64,000 nt of DNA from Methanohalophilus halophilus (GTDB lineage: Archaea > Halobacteriota > Methanosarcinia > Methanosarcinales > Methanosarcinaceae), in NCBI RefSeq assembly GCF_001889405.1, contig NZ_CP017921.1, positions 1,130,057-1,194,056 of the forward strand. The letters run 5' to 3'. Under the pieces are notes generated by a model. It saw nothing but the letters and a program-made list of their open reading frames with translations, was not told the origin of the DNA and did not search any database. Numbering within the stretch: position 1 is the first letter of the stretch; each line of letters opens with the position of its first letter. Below are positions 8,888-18,730 of the stretch, piece after piece. Made by a program: the position numbers and the translations under genes.

Positions 8888-10012
8888 ATGGATACTAATG
8901 TTGGTCCTGATGAGATGCTTATCCACATGGGGCCTCAGCATGTTGCACAACCCGGACCTTTCAGGCTGAATGTTAAAGTGAAAGGTGAGACTGTGCAGGA
9001 CTCTGAGGTCGAGCTGGGTTTCATCCATAAGGGCATTGAAAAAATACTGGAAAGCAAGACCTATCTTCAAGGCATTCCTGTGGTTGACAGGGCATGTTAC
9101 CTTGCAGCCCTTTCCAATGAAGAAGCATTCGTAGGCAGCGTAGAAAAGCTTGTCGGCATTGAACCAACTGAAAGGTCACAGTATATCAGGGTTATAGTTG
9201 AAGAACTTTCCAGGATACAGAGCCATCTGCTTGGATATGCGGAATATGCTTCTTTCCTTGGATTTGTCTCAATGTTCATGTACCCGATAGCTGTAAGGGA
9301 AAAAGTCCTGGAACTCCTTGAAATGACCACCGGTGCAAGGATTACGCATTCATACCTTCGTTTTGGTGGTGTACGTGACGATCTTCCAGAAGGTTTCGAG
9401 GCAAAATGTAAGGAAACATTCGAGTACGTCAGAAAAGGTGTTGAGGAATGGGGCGAGTTGATGAAAACCGATATGATCTACAGGGAACGTACTGTAGGAG
9501 TCGGTGTCCTTACTCCTGATTTAGCAAAGGATCTTGGAGTTTCCGGTCCACCGCTGCGTGCAACAGGTGTTGCTTTTGATATAAGGAAAGATGATCCTTA
9601 TCTTGTTTATGATGATCTTGACTTCAAGGTTTGTACCGAAACTGCGGGAGATATTGACGCACGTATCTGGGTGCGTGTCGCTGAAATATACGAAAGTATG
9701 TATATTGTCGAGCAGGCTCTTGACCAGATACCTTCCGGCCCACTGTTCCCGGAGAACCTCCCGTATGATCGCAGGTCCCCTGTCATGAGAGTTCCGGAAG
9801 GTGAGGTATTTTACAGGGTTGAAGATCCAAGGGGAGAAATGGGATTCTATATGGTCTCCGATGGTTCTGACAAACCCTATCGTGTAAAGATCAGAGGTCC
9901 CGTATACCCTACAATGCAGGCACTGCCACCCCTTATAAAAGGCACCCAGCTTGCAGATGTTGTAGCGATTGCGGGAAGTATGGATGCATGTACCAGTGAG
10001 GCGGATAGGTGA
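8888..10012 (+). CDS. fpoD: F420H2 dehydrogenase subunit FpoD (NuoD-like)
   Basis: The 374-residue 49-kDa-type subunit has H-M-G-P-Q-H and P-G-P-F-R near the N-terminus, then G-F-I-H-K-G-I-E-K, and ends with V-A-I-A-G-S-M-D-A-C-T-S-E-A-D-R. These are hallmarks of the NuoD/hydrogenase large-subunit lineage without the nickel cysteines. It helps form the methanophenazine-binding cavity with FpoB. GTG 8879, adjoining the fpoC stop, is an alternative start nine bases earlier. Confidence 0.97.
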   Translation: MDTNVGPDEMLIHMGPQHVAQPGPFRLNVKVKGETVQDSEVELGFIHKGIEKILESKTYLQGIPVVDRACYLAALSNEEAFVGSVEKLVGIEPTERSQYIRVIVEELSRIQSHLLGYAEYASFLGFVSMFMYPIAVREKVLELLEMTTGARITHSYLRFGGVRDDLPEGFEAKCKETFEYVRKGVEEWGELMKTDMIYRERTVGVGVLTPDLAKDLGVSGPPLRATGVAFDIRKDDPYLVYDDLDFKVCTETAGDIDARIWVRVAEIYESMYIVEQALDQIPSGPLFPENLPYDRRSPVMRVPEGEVFYRVEDPRGEMGFYMVSDGSDKPYRVKIRGPVYPTMQALPPLIKGTQLADVVAIAGSMDACTSEADR

Positions 10013-10016
10013 AAAT

Positions 10017-11045
10017 ATGTTCGATATTCCAGCAAACATTTTTCCATGGGTAAAAGCAATCGTTGGTCTTGCGCTGATAGGAGCTCTTTTCGGAGCCGGA
10101 ATGGCCGCTATCTGGATTGAGCGTAAACTTGCCGGTGATATACAGGAAAGATATGGTCCCAACAGGGTAGGTCCGATGGGTCTGCTGCAGCTTGTTGCGG
10201 ATGCAATTAAACTGTTTACAAAAGAAGATATTATTCCTGCCAGAGTAGACAAGATTTTGTATATAGGTGCACCGATTGTAATTATGATGTCGGTCTTTTT
10301 GATGCTTGTTGCTATTCCATTCGGGGCTGTTTACATAAACGGTGTCGAATATGTATTGGCAGCAACCCAGATGGACATAAGTATTCTCTACATTGAGGCC
10401 GTTTCTGCTATTGCCGTTATCGGTATATTTGTACTCGGATACGGACAGAATAACAAGTATGCAATGATGGGTACTTTCCGTAACTTTGCAAGAATGATCG
10501 GTTATGAGATCCCTCTGGGAATTACCATTGTAAGTGTTGCCGTGATGGCAGGCTCTCTTGATGTGGTTGAGATCGTCCATGCCCAGAGCCCCATATGGTA
10601 TGCATTCCTGCAACCGATTGGTTTCATAGTATTCTTCATTGCTATGATGGCTGATATGGGTCGTCTTCCTTTCGACCAGAATGAGGCCGAAGAAGAACTT
10701 CAGGCTGGTGTTTTTACTGAATACAGTGGCATGAGATTCGGTCTGGGATTCTTCGCAGAATACTTCCATTTGATTCTCGGTTCATTCCTGATTTCACTGC
10801 TTTTCCTGGGTGGATGGAACCTTCCGGGATTTGTAACTGATAATATTGTACTTGGAATAATCCTTCCAACACTGTTCCTCATAGCCAAGGCAACGATTGT
10901 TATGATGTTTATTATCATGATGCGTTGGGCTGTCCCGAGGTTCAGGATCGACCAGGTGGTTGATCTTAGCTGGAAGAAACTCCTGCCCCTCTCCCTGTTG
11001 AACCTTGGATGGGCTATTGCATTAGGTTTGTATCTGGGAGCGTGA
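10017..11045 (+). CDS. fpoH: F420H2 dehydrogenase subunit FpoH (NuoH-like membrane subunit)
   Basis: The 342-residue membrane protein has about eight helices and the conserved I-E-R-K-L-A-G-D-I-Q-E-R-Y-G-P-N-R-V-G-P loop plus D-M-G-R-L-P-F-D, both diagnostic of NuoH/ND1. It connects the peripheral arm to the proton-pumping arm. The start is ATG 10017, 5 bases after AGGTGA, which includes the fpoD stop codon; an upstream in-frame start inside fpoD is rejected. Confidence 0.97.
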   Translation: MFDIPANIFPWVKAIVGLALIGALFGAGMAAIWIERKLAGDIQERYGPNRVGPMGLLQLVADAIKLFTKEDIIPARVDKILYIGAPIVIMMSVFLMLVAIPFGAVYINGVEYVLAATQMDISILYIEAVSAIAVIGIFVLGYGQNNKYAMMGTFRNFARMIGYEIPLGITIVSVAVMAGSLDVVEIVHAQSPIWYAFLQPIGFIVFFIAMMADMGRLPFDQNEAEEELQAGVFTEYSGMRFGLGFFAEYFHLILGSFLISLLFLGGWNLPGFVTDNIVLGIILPTLFLIAKATIVMMFIIMMRWAVPRFRIDQVVDLSWKKLLPLSLLNLGWAIALGLYLGA

Positions 11046-11049
11046 TTAG

Positions 11050-11463
11050 ATGGTTCTGAAAAATATCACAAGAGCTTTAAAGAACATCCGAAAGCCCCGT
11101 GTTACCAGAATGTATCCTGAAATACGCTCGGAATTGCCTGAAAGGTTCAGAGGGCTGCAAAAACTTGATAAAAGTAAATGCATCGGATGCGGAATATGTG
11201 CAAATACCTGTCCCAACTGTGCAATCAAGATTGTGAGGGCCAGGGTAAGTAAAGATAGTACCAAGACCCGGTGGTTCCCCGAAATAGATGTCGGACACTG
11301 CCTGTTTTGTGGTTTGTGTATTGACCAGTGTCCACAGGAGGCCCTCTCAAGTTCAAAGATTTATACAGATGGTATAATCAAGTGGAAACATGAGGATCTT
11401 CTCTTTACACCGGATAAACTGGCAAGGGAAGAACCTATTGACGCACCGGAGGCTGAACAATGA
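11050..11463 (+). CDS. fpoI: F420H2 dehydrogenase subunit FpoI (NuoI-like, two [4Fe-4S])
   Basis: The 137-residue subunit binds two [4Fe-4S] clusters: C44-x2-C47-x2-C50-x3-C54-P and C84-x2-C87-x2-C90-x3-C94-P. It carries electrons between the FpoF input module (not in this window) and FpoB. Its basic N-terminus contacts the membrane arm in homologues. The stop overlaps the fpoJ start as ATGA. Confidence 0.97.
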   Translation: MVLKNITRALKNIRKPRVTRMYPEIRSELPERFRGLQKLDKSKCIGCGICANTCPNCAIKIVRARVSKDSTKTRWFPEIDVGHCLFCGLCIDQCPQEALSSSKIYTDGIIKWKHEDLLFTPDKLAREEPIDAPEAEQ

Positions 11464-11732
11464 TTGGAATAGGAGAAGCTTTGGTCTTTTTCATATTAGC
11501 AGCCGTGGTAATTTTCTTTTCCTTGGCTGCAGTGCTGGCTAAGGATATAGTCAGGGCGGCACTAGCGCTCGTCTTTTCGATGTTTACAGTGGCAGGCCTG
11601 TTTATCACGCTGAATGCCCAGTTTTTGGGTGTCGTACAGATCCTGGTATATGTAGGTGCAATAGGTGTGCTGATCCTCTTTGCCGTGATGCTTACAAAGA
11701 ATACAATGGGAAGTGATGATAATGGCAACTGA
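11460..11732 (+). CDS. fpoJ: F420H2 dehydrogenase FpoJ, N-terminal half (NuoJ-like)
   Basis: This 90-residue protein has three membrane helices and matches the N-terminal part of NuoJ (L-A-A-V-L-A-K-D-I-V-R-A-A-L-A-L and Q-I-L-V-Y-V-G-A-I-G-V-L). As in other Methanosarcinales operons, NuoJ is split over two short consecutive genes. ATGA coupling with fpoI. Confidence 0.93.
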   Translation: MIGIGEALVFFILAAVVIFFSLAAVLAKDIVRAALALVFSMFTVAGLFITLNAQFLGVVQILVYVGAIGVLILFAVMLTKNTMGSDDNGN

Positions 11733-12075
11733 TAAGCCAGATATCTGGGATTCGTTTGTACACCAGTTCAATCCCCGCAGGTTCCTTATCCGTCTTGCAC
11801 ATATGGAAATCCCTCCACTGGAAGTAATTGGAAGGGCATTTGTAAGGGCAGCAGTTGTAGGTTTGTTCCTTGCGGTGGTTCTCGTATCCCTTTACGGAAC
11901 ATCCTGGACAACAGTTGACCAGCTCCCACAGAATCTGGAAGACCAGAGTAATATTAAAGCCATAGGTACCCTGATATTCACTGATTTTGTAGTACCATTT
12001 GAAGTTCTTTCAATTGTACTGCTGTCTTCACTCACGGGTGCTATTTACATGGCAAAAGGAGAGGATGACCAATGA
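11722..12075 (+). CDS. fpoJ: F420H2 dehydrogenase FpoJ, C-terminal half
   Basis: The 117-residue product has two membrane helices and ends with [20 protein letters not shown], the C-terminal NuoJ helix region (glutamate within the membrane). I chose ATG 11722, with GTGAT four bases upstream; GTG 11713 and ATG 11716 are in frame just before. It overlaps the first fpoJ by 11 bases. Confidence 0.9.
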   Translation: MATDKPDIWDSFVHQFNPRRFLIRLAHMEIPPLEVIGRAFVRAAVVGLFLAVVLVSLYGTSWTTVDQLPQNLEDQSNIKAIGTLIFTDFVVPFEVLSIVLLSSLTGAIYMAKGEDDQ

Positions 12076-12374
12076 TTCCCCTTAATTGGTATCTTGCACT
12101 TTCTGCAATAATTTTTTCCATAGGACTCTATGGTTTCATTTCACAGAAAAACGGTATTCGTATCCTGATGTGTGTGGAACTTATGCTAAATGCAGCAAAC
12201 ATTAATCTTGTAGCTTTTTCCAGTTACAATGACGACATGAGCGGCCAGGTATTTGCTCTCTTCTCGATAGCACTGGCAGCAGCAGAAGCAGCAATAGGTT
12301 TCGCAATCATGATGTCCATTTACAGGATGCGGGATGCTATCAATCTTGACGAGCTTAACTTGTTGAGGTGGTAA
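12072..12374 (+). CDS. fpoK: F420H2 dehydrogenase subunit FpoK (NuoK-like)
   Basis: The 100-residue protein has three membrane helices with the conserved intramembrane glutamates of NuoK ([12 protein letters not shown] and A-A-A-E-A-A-I-G). It overlaps the previous stop as ATGA and is followed after four bases by fpoL. Confidence 0.96.
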   Translation: MIPLNWYLALSAIIFSIGLYGFISQKNGIRILMCVELMLNAANINLVAFSSYNDDMSGQVFALFSIALAAAEAAIGFAIMMSIYRMRDAINLDELNLLRW

Positions 12375-12378
12375 TGAT

Positions 12379-14391
12379 ATGGCTTATGATAATTTAGCGT
12401 TTTTAATACCACTTTTACCCGCACTCGCCTTTGTAATTACCTTCTTTGTAGGTAAGAAAACCCCATATGGCGGAGCATTAATTCCGATATTCGCAATAGC
12501 AGCATCATTTTTGATCTCTCTATTGATCACTATAGGATTGCTGCAGAACCCGGATCAGGTAATTAGCCAGTCCTACCACTGGTTTGCAATTCTTAATCTG
12601 GGTGTTCTGATAGATCCGCTTGCAGCGGTAATGCTCACAATGGTGACCTTTGTAAGTCTGCTTATTCACATCTATTCAGTAGGCTACATGTCACATGACC
12701 CGGCCAAATCAAGGTACTTTGCAGAGACCTCCCTTTTCACTGCGTCCATGCTCAGTCTGATTTTGTCCGACAATATTCTCCAGTTGTTCATAAGCTGGGA
12801 ACTTGTGGGTCTGTGTTCTTATCTGCTGATCGGTTTCTGGTACCAGAAACCCAGCGCTGCTTCAGCGGCAAAGAAGGCTTTCCTCACCACGAGGATTGGA
12901 GATGTCATGTTCCTTGCAGGTATTATTGTCCTGTTTGCCGATCTTTTCAAACTGGTAAACGGCAGTATTCCCGAAGGTGTCTACCTGCTCCGCTTCGATG
13001 AGATTTTCTCATACATCCCCGAAATAGCTGCCATGAATGCAACTATCCTCGGATTTGAGGTCAGCCATCTTACGATAATCACCCTTCTGTTCTTCGGAGG
13101 GGCCGTTGGTAAATCCGGTCAGTTCCCGCTACATGTGTGGCTGCCTGATGCAATGGAAGGTCCAACAACGGTTTCGGCCCTTATCCATGCTGCAACAATG
13201 GTTACAGCCGGTGTGTATCTGGTTGCAAGAACTTTCCCGATGTTCATAGCTGCACCACAATCCCTCATAATAGTGGCATATGTGGGTGCTTTCACTGCAC
13301 TGTTTGCTGCAACAATGGGAATTGTGATGAACGATTTGAAACGGGTACTTGCCTATTCTACCATCAGTCAGCTTGGTTACATGATGCTGGGATTGGGTAT
13401 GGGAGCAGTCATCGGTGCAGAAGCAGTCGGTGTATCTATATTCCACCTTATCAGCCATGCATTCTTCAAGGCACTTCTTTTCCTTTGTGCCGGTAGTGTG
13501 ATCCATGCTGTTGGAACCCATGATATGAGGGAACTCGGTGGTGTTGCAAAGGTCATGCCGATAACAGCTGCAACAATGGTGGCCGCATCTCTTGCCCTTG
13601 CAGGCTTCGGTATACCCGGAACCTCTATAGGAAGTACTGGTTTCTTCAGTAAAGACCCAATAATTGAGAATGCATATCTCTTTGGAGAACATGCAGGCAA
13701 CTGGTTCCCATATCTCTTTGCAATCGTGGCAGCACTGCTTACTTCACTTTACATATTCAGGCTGCTGTTCATGACATTTGCCGGAAAGCCCAGGACCAAT
13801 TATGGTGGACATGAATCTCCTGCATCAATGACAGTTCCGCTTTCCATACTGGGTATACTTGCCCTGGTCTTCGGAGCTATCGTTGTTGAGCCATTCAACA
13901 AGTTTGTAAGCAGTACCTTTGTGAACAATTTTGTTAACATGGATATCCCTGCTTTGGCAGAGGTGGGTAACTATGAACTTGTCCATCATGCAGGCCACGA
14001 ACCACTTCTCATCCTGTGGATGCCTGTTATCGTTGCAGTAATTGGTCTGTTGATCGCCTTTGTGATCTACTACCAGAAAGCAATAGACATGAGCAGGTTT
14101 GTTTCAAAAAACAATGTTGTTTACAAACTCCTCTACAACCGCTACTATCAGAATGAGATCTTCACCCAGCTCTTTGCTGTCAAGTTTGTCTATGAAGGTC
14201 TTGCTATGGCAGGTTATCACATAGACAGGTTTATTGATGGTATTGTCAACGTAATCAGTTACCTGACAATAGAGGTAGGGGATTCCTTCAGGAAGATACA
14301 GACAGGAGTTATACAGCACTACTCGGTGGCTGTCATTACGGGAGTAAGTCTCCTGGTAATATTGATCAAGCTCGTCATGGAGGTCTTCTAA
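12379..14391 (+). CDS. fpoL: F420H2 dehydrogenase subunit FpoL (NuoL-like antiporter subunit)
   Basis: At 670 residues this is the largest pumping subunit. The proton-translocation core is clear: F-I-S-W-E-L-V-G-L-C-S-Y-L around residues 138-150 and W-L-P-D-A-M-E-G-P-T-T-V-S-A-L-I-H-A-A-T near 254-273. The long C-terminal part fits the NuoL lateral helix and final membrane segment. GAGGTGGT lies 8 bases before the ATG. The TAA overlaps the fpoM ATG by one base. Confidence 0.97.
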   Translation: MAYDNLAFLIPLLPALAFVITFFVGKKTPYGGALIPIFAIAASFLISLLITIGLLQNPDQVISQSYHWFAILNLGVLIDPLAAVMLTMVTFVSLLIHIYSVGYMSHDPAKSRYFAETSLFTASMLSLILSDNILQLFISWELVGLCSYLLIGFWYQKPSAASAAKKAFLTTRIGDVMFLAGIIVLFADLFKLVNGSIPEGVYLLRFDEIFSYIPEIAAMNATILGFEVSHLTIITLLFFGGAVGKSGQFPLHVWLPDAMEGPTTVSALIHAATMVTAGVYLVARTFPMFIAAPQSLIIVAYVGAFTALFAATMGIVMNDLKRVLAYSTISQLGYMMLGLGMGAVIGAEAVGVSIFHLISHAFFKALLFLCAGSVIHAVGTHDMRELGGVAKVMPITAATMVAASLALAGFGIPGTSIGSTGFFSKDPIIENAYLFGEHAGNWFPYLFAIVAALLTSLYIFRLLFMTFAGKPRTNYGGHESPASMTVPLSILGILALVFGAIVVEPFNKFVSSTFVNNFVNMDIPALAEVGNYELVHHAGHEPLLILWMPVIVAVIGLLIAFVIYYQKAIDMSRFVSKNNVVYKLLYNRYYQNEIFTQLFAVKFVYEGLAMAGYHIDRFIDGIVNVISYLTIEVGDSFRKIQTGVIQHYSVAVITGVSLLVILIKLVMEVF

Positions 14392-15878
14392 TGTTGCCGG
14401 TATTATCACTCATAGTGCTGATTCCGCTATTGTTCTCAGCATTTGCATTCCTTACGAAAACAAGGGAGCAAGCTCGTGTGGTGGCCCTTATGGGTACACT
14501 TATCACTCTGGTATTGACCCTTTACATGTATTTCAGCTTCGACAGTTCATCAGCTGCGATGCAGTTTGAAGAAATGGCAAGCTGGATTCCAAGTCTTGGT
14601 ATAAACTACCACCTTGGTGTTGATGGTATCTCAATGCCTCTTATATTGCTCAATGCAATAGTAATTCCACTGCTTATACTGTTCACCTGGGATGATGTCA
14701 GATCAACTCCCAACAGGTTTTACGGCCTTATCCTTGCAATGCAGGGAGCAGTTATCGGTGTATTCATTTCCCTGGACTTCTTCCTCTTCTATGTATTCTG
14801 GGAACTTACACTGATCCCGCTGTTCTTCATGGTGAACATATGGGGCGGTCCGAATAAGAGGCATGCTTCAATCAAGTTCTTCATTTACACCCATGTGGCT
14901 TCCCTGGTGATGCTTCTGGGTATCTTTGGACTTTACTTTGCTGCCTGGGACCAGACTGGTGTGGCAAATATGGGCATTGCCCATCTCATGAGCCAGTTCC
15001 CGATGATTGGGTCAGGTATTGCCAGAGATGCAATATTCCTTGCACTTCTCTTCGGTTTCCTGGTGAAACTTCCAATAGTGCCATTCCATTCCTGGTTGCC
15101 CGATGCTTATGCAGAGGCACCGACTGCCGGCAGTGTACTGTTCATCCTGCTCAAGATTGCAGGATACGGGATCTTCCGTGTTATCCTGCCAATGCTTCCT
15201 GCTACAGGAACCCCGGATATGATGATTACAATCCTGGGATTGCTTGGTTCTGTAAGTATTGTGTACGGTGCATTCCTAGCACTGTCCCAGAAGGATCTCA
15301 AGAGAATGGTTGCCTATTCCAGTGTAAGTCACATGGGCTTTGTGGCCCTGGGAGCTGCAGGACTTGTTGCATTGTCTATATCCGGAGCAATGTTCCAGCA
15401 GTTTTCCCACGGTTTGATAATGAGCATAATGTTCATGTCCGTAGGAGTAATTCAGGCCTCTACCGGTACCAGAATTATCAATGACCTTGGAGGCCTTGCT
15501 ACAAAAATGCCCAAACTGGCGGTTATAATGATGCTGGCTTTCATGGCTTCCCTGGGATTGCCAGGTTTGACCGGTTTCATCGCTGAATTCATGGTTTTCA
15601 CTTTCAGTTATGTAAACGTGCCAACATTTGTAATACTCGCACTGTTTGGTGTAGTCATAACTGCTGGTTACCATCTCTGGGCAATGCAAAGAACTATGTT
15701 TGGCGTCTATAATGGAAAGATCGGAGAGGTCTTTGACCTGTCCAATGTACAGACCTTCTCCATGGCAGTTATAGCCCTGCTGGTACTGTACTTCGGATTG
15801 AACCCAAGTCCGGTGCTGGATATGATGATTACAGGTTCGAATGAAATAGTCAGCCTTATGGCTGCAATGGGGGTGTAA
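14391..15878 (+). CDS. fpoM: F420H2 dehydrogenase subunit FpoM (NuoM-like)
   Basis: The 495-residue antiporter-like subunit has F-Y-V-F-W-E-L-T-L-I-P-L-F and H-S-W-L-P-D-A-Y-A-E-A-P-T-A-G-S, the NuoM signatures carrying the channel glutamate and lysine. About 14 membrane helices are predicted. It follows fpoL with a one-base overlap and precedes fpoN by two bases. Confidence 0.97.
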   Translation: MLPVLSLIVLIPLLFSAFAFLTKTREQARVVALMGTLITLVLTLYMYFSFDSSSAAMQFEEMASWIPSLGINYHLGVDGISMPLILLNAIVIPLLILFTWDDVRSTPNRFYGLILAMQGAVIGVFISLDFFLFYVFWELTLIPLFFMVNIWGGPNKRHASIKFFIYTHVASLVMLLGIFGLYFAAWDQTGVANMGIAHLMSQFPMIGSGIARDAIFLALLFGFLVKLPIVPFHSWLPDAYAEAPTAGSVLFILLKIAGYGIFRVILPMLPATGTPDMMITILGLLGSVSIVYGAFLALSQKDLKRMVAYSSVSHMGFVALGAAGLVALSISGAMFQQFSHGLIMSIMFMSVGVIQASTGTRIINDLGGLATKMPKLAVIMMLAFMASLGLPGLTGFIAEFMVFTFSYVNVPTFVILALFGVVITAGYHLWAMQRTMFGVYNGKIGEVFDLSNVQTFSMAVIALLVLYFGLNPSPVLDMMITGSNEIVSLMAAMGV

Positions 15879-15880
15879 GA

Positions 15881-17332
15881 ATGGTAGATTTGATGTTACT
15901 TGCACCTGAAATTATAGTTGCATTGACTGGATTGATCGTACTCACGATTGGTATTTTCATGGGTTCGTCATCCAAAAACGTACTTGGCTATATCGCAACA
16001 GCAGGCTGTCTGGCAGCCCTTGCAATGGTGATTGGCAACTTCAGTGCTTCTGCATTGATGTTTTCCGATACCCTGAGTGTGGACCCCCTTTCCCAGTTCT
16101 TTAAACTGGTGTTTTTGGTGGTTGCTCTTATTGTGTCCATTGCATCGATCAAGTACACTGAAGACAATAAAGACACGGAAATCTTCTATACCCTTGTGCT
16201 GTTTGCCACCTTCGGTATGATGTTTGTGGCATCTGCCAATGACCTCATGGTTCTTTTTGTGGCCTTTGAGCTGGCAAGTATAGCAACATATGCCCTTGCC
16301 GGGTTTGAGAAGAAGAACCCCCGGTCTGTCGAAGCATCAATGAAATACCTGCTTATGGGTGCTCTCTCAGCAGCCCTATTGCTTATGGGAATATCCTTTG
16401 TTTACGGTGCAACTGGTACCACATCCATTCCGGGCATCGCCCAGAATATGGATGTATTGGCCTCCAACGCAATCGGTTTACTTGCAATAGTACTCCTGAT
16501 AGCAGGTTTTGGTTTCAAGATTGCTCTTGTACCATTCCACATGTGGGCTCCGGATACCTACCAGGGTTCACCTTCTGTTGTATCGGCCCTGCTGGCCGCA
16601 GGCTCCAAGAAGATGGCATTTGTTGCCGCATTCAAGGTATTCATAGTAGCCCTTCTGGCAATCCAGGCCGACTGGAGGATGGCTTTTGCGGTACTGGCAG
16701 TAATTACCATGACATATGGTAATGTAGTGGCCCTGTCCCAGAGAAGTGTGAAACGTATGCTCGCTTACTCCTCTGTTGCACAGGCAGGCTACATTTCAAT
16801 GGCATTTGTTGTACTGACCCCGATGGCACTGACCGGAGGTATACTTTATACCCTGGCCCATGGTTTCATGAAAGCCGGTGCTTTCATAGCTACGGCCGCT
16901 GTAGTCTACATGGTTATAAAGGAAAAGAGGGATACGGAAATCCCTGATCACCTTGATAACTTCAAGGGATTGGGTAAGAAAATGCCAATAACGGCACTGT
17001 GTCTTACAGTATTTGTACTTGCACTTGCAGGAATTCCCCCAACAGCAGGTTACATGAGTAAGTTCATCCTTTTCTCCTCGACTATTCAGGCAGGAATGGT
17101 ATGGCTTGCTGTAATCGCAATCTTAAACAGTGCGGTTTCCCTGTATTACTATGCAAGGCTTGTACGATACATGTATGCAATGCCTCATGAAGGTGAAAAA
17201 CTAGCCGAGCCTGCTCCTTATGTAGCAGCTCTTCTGATTTCCCTTGTGGGTGTACTGGCTATTGGTTTATGGCCAGAGCCATTCGTTAAAATTGCAATGC
17301 AAGCAGCCAGCGTACTTGTCGGAGGTATCTAA
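15881..17332 (+). CDS. fpoN: F420H2 dehydrogenase subunit FpoN (NuoN-like)
   Basis: The 483-residue third antiporter-like subunit contains F-V-A-F-E-L-A-S-I-A-T-Y-A-L-A-G-F and P-F-H-M-W-A-P-D-T-Y-Q-G-S-P, which identify NuoN rather than NuoM/L. About 14 membrane helices. It follows fpoM by two bases; GGAGGTATC at its own 3' end is the ribosome site for fpoO. Confidence 0.97.
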   Translation: MVDLMLLAPEIIVALTGLIVLTIGIFMGSSSKNVLGYIATAGCLAALAMVIGNFSASALMFSDTLSVDPLSQFFKLVFLVVALIVSIASIKYTEDNKDTEIFYTLVLFATFGMMFVASANDLMVLFVAFELASIATYALAGFEKKNPRSVEASMKYLLMGALSAALLLMGISFVYGATGTTSIPGIAQNMDVLASNAIGLLAIVLLIAGFGFKIALVPFHMWAPDTYQGSPSVVSALLAAGSKKMAFVAAFKVFIVALLAIQADWRMAFAVLAVITMTYGNVVALSQRSVKRMLAYSSVAQAGYISMAFVVLTPMALTGGILYTLAHGFMKAGAFIATAAVVYMVIKEKRDTEIPDHLDNFKGLGKKMPITALCLTVFVLALAGIPPTAGYMSKFILFSSTIQAGMVWLAVIAILNSAVSLYYYARLVRYMYAMPHEGEKLAEPAPYVAALLISLVGVLAIGLWPEPFVKIAMQAASVLVGGI

Positions 17333-17333
17333 T

Positions 17334-17696
17334 ATGGCAGATTGTGATCTGTGCGGTGTGTCAATACCCACCGTTTGTCCGGTAAAAGTGTTTGAACCCC
17401 GGTTCGAACACTCTTATCCTGAAGGAATCTGGAAAGGTCTTTGCGAAAAATGTCTTGATTCTGCAAAAGGCACATTTGACGAAAAAAGAGATGAGGAAGG
17501 CAAATGCGTTCCCGGTAATAAATTCGAGAATTGTGATCTTTGTGGGACCACTTGCCAAATCTATGATATAGAGGTCTTTGTTCCCTCATTCAAGAATGTA
17601 TACGATGAAGAGGTAAGACATCTCTGCAGGCGCTGTCTTGAAAGCTGTAATGAGGCCTATGACAGGAAAGATGAGTGTTTTGGAGAACACCACTAA
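17334..17696 (+). CDS. fpoO: F420H2 dehydrogenase subunit FpoO
   Basis: The 120-residue soluble protein has four CxxC-type pairs (C4/C7, CEKC, CDLC, CRRC), arranged as two similar halves with C-D-L-C-G at each beginning, as expected for FpoO. It is known mainly from Methanosarcinales fpo operons and has no Nuo counterpart; its iron or zinc content is not established by sequence. ATG 17334 follows GGAGGT by 7 bases and the fpoN stop by one base. Confidence 0.92.
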   Translation: MADCDLCGVSIPTVCPVKVFEPRFEHSYPEGIWKGLCEKCLDSAKGTFDEKRDEEGKCVPGNKFENCDLCGTTCQIYDIEVFVPSFKNVYDEEVRHLCRRCLESCNEAYDRKDECFGEHH

Positions 17697-17726
17697 AAGG
17701 GGATTCTCCCCCCTTCCTCTATTTTT
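17697..17726 (+). terminator. Hairpin terminator after fpoO
   Basis: AAGGGG (17697-17702) pairs with CCCCTT (17710-17715), followed within ten bases by a run of T. It sits between the convergent fpo operon and the minus-strand membrane-protein gene, so it may serve both. Confidence 0.6.
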
Positions 17727-18664
17727 TAAGCTATACTGAGTAATATAACCAGTATCGTAAATCTTGTTAGAATACTCATTCCGGTTGATATTGTTACTAT
17801 TTTCACGCCCAGTTTTGGACCGAATATAGATATATATCTTGGCAATAGAGTCCTTATACTGAATATCGGCAGCATGAACATACTTCCAAGCATTATGACG
17901 ATCATGGCCTGCAGATAGGATATACTTCCCTCACCTATCATGGGGCCAAGCAAGGACACTCCCAATATGGGGCTGGCAATATAAGTTGTCAGGGGAATGA
18001 TGCTTTCTGAAGGAATCCCAAAAAGGTCAGCCAGAGGCAGCACACTGAATATTTCAAAAAAACCTCTCTCCCTCAGTGCAAAAACAAGGGTTGTCATACC
18101 CAGGTATATTGTGGCAATCTTGAAGAAAAGTTTCTTTTCTTTTTTGAAACTTGCTTTCATTGCTTCCTTTAGTGGCGGTCTATTACCGTTATGTCCGTCA
18201 TCCAGTGTACAGTTTTTTTGTTCCTTTATCCAGAATTTGCTCAGTATAATAACAACTGAAAACTTCACAACGGCTGATATAATGAATACCATCACGTAGA
18301 ATCCACCAACTACAGGTCCCAGTGCAGGTATTATTATGGGTATCTGATACGTTATGATCCCCCTTACATAAGCAGGTGTACTGTTGAGAAGGGCACATAG
18401 TATTGCTTCCCTGTCATTAACACACCCTTTATCCTTTGCCTGGACCACCATGCTGTTTGCAGCAGCCGTTGATCCGATAGCAACTAAAAAAGCACTTCCG
18501 CAGGACTCGGGCAGATTGGTGTGCTTGAGGAGAGGTCTTGCGAGGCGGGATAATTTTTTCATCAGCCCCAATTCTATAAGGAGTCCGGCACCCCATAATC
18601 CAATAAAAATCATTATAAGTATGGGAACTGCAAAATCAAGAACCCTTAATAACAGGTCGATCAT
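17726..18664 (-). CDS. Gate-domain (nucleoside recognition) membrane protein
   Basis: The 312-residue protein has about eight membrane helices in two halves, each with the Gate/nucleoside-recognition pattern (G-S-T-A-A-A-N-S-M-V near residue 65 and L-G-P-M-I-G-E-G-S near residue 235). Related bacterial proteins include spore maturation SpmA/SpmB and nucleoside transporters. The archaeal paralogue's substrate is unknown. Charged linker with Lys-rich segment at about 160-185. Confidence 0.75.
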   Translation of the reverse strand: MIDLLLRVLDFAVPILIMIFIGLWGAGLLIELGLMKKLSRLARPLLKHTNLPESCGSAFLVAIGSTAAANSMVVQAKDKGCVNDREAILCALLNSTPAYVRGIITYQIPIIIPALGPVVGGFYVMVFIISAVVKFSVVIILSKFWIKEQKNCTLDDGHNGNRPPLKEAMKASFKKEKKLFFKIATIYLGMTTLVFALRERGFFEIFSVLPLADLFGIPSESIIPLTTYIASPILGVSLLGPMIGEGSISYLQAMIVIMLGSMFMLPIFSIRTLLPRYISIFGPKLGVKIVTISTGMSILTRFTILVILLSIA

Positions 18665-18730
18665 ATCATTTTAGATAGGAATCCCTGTAAATTAATCTAT
18701 TTATCCCTTTTTTATTAATACCAGAAGTTT

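Noticed and set aside
9521-10769. Long minus-strand frames inside fpoD and fpoH
   Set aside because: They oppose highly conserved subunit genes, with no promoter or ribosome site of their own.
13129-13692. Minus-strand 187-codon frame rich in Cys and His inside fpoL
   Set aside because: The composition is a shadow of the fpoL codons on the opposite strand.
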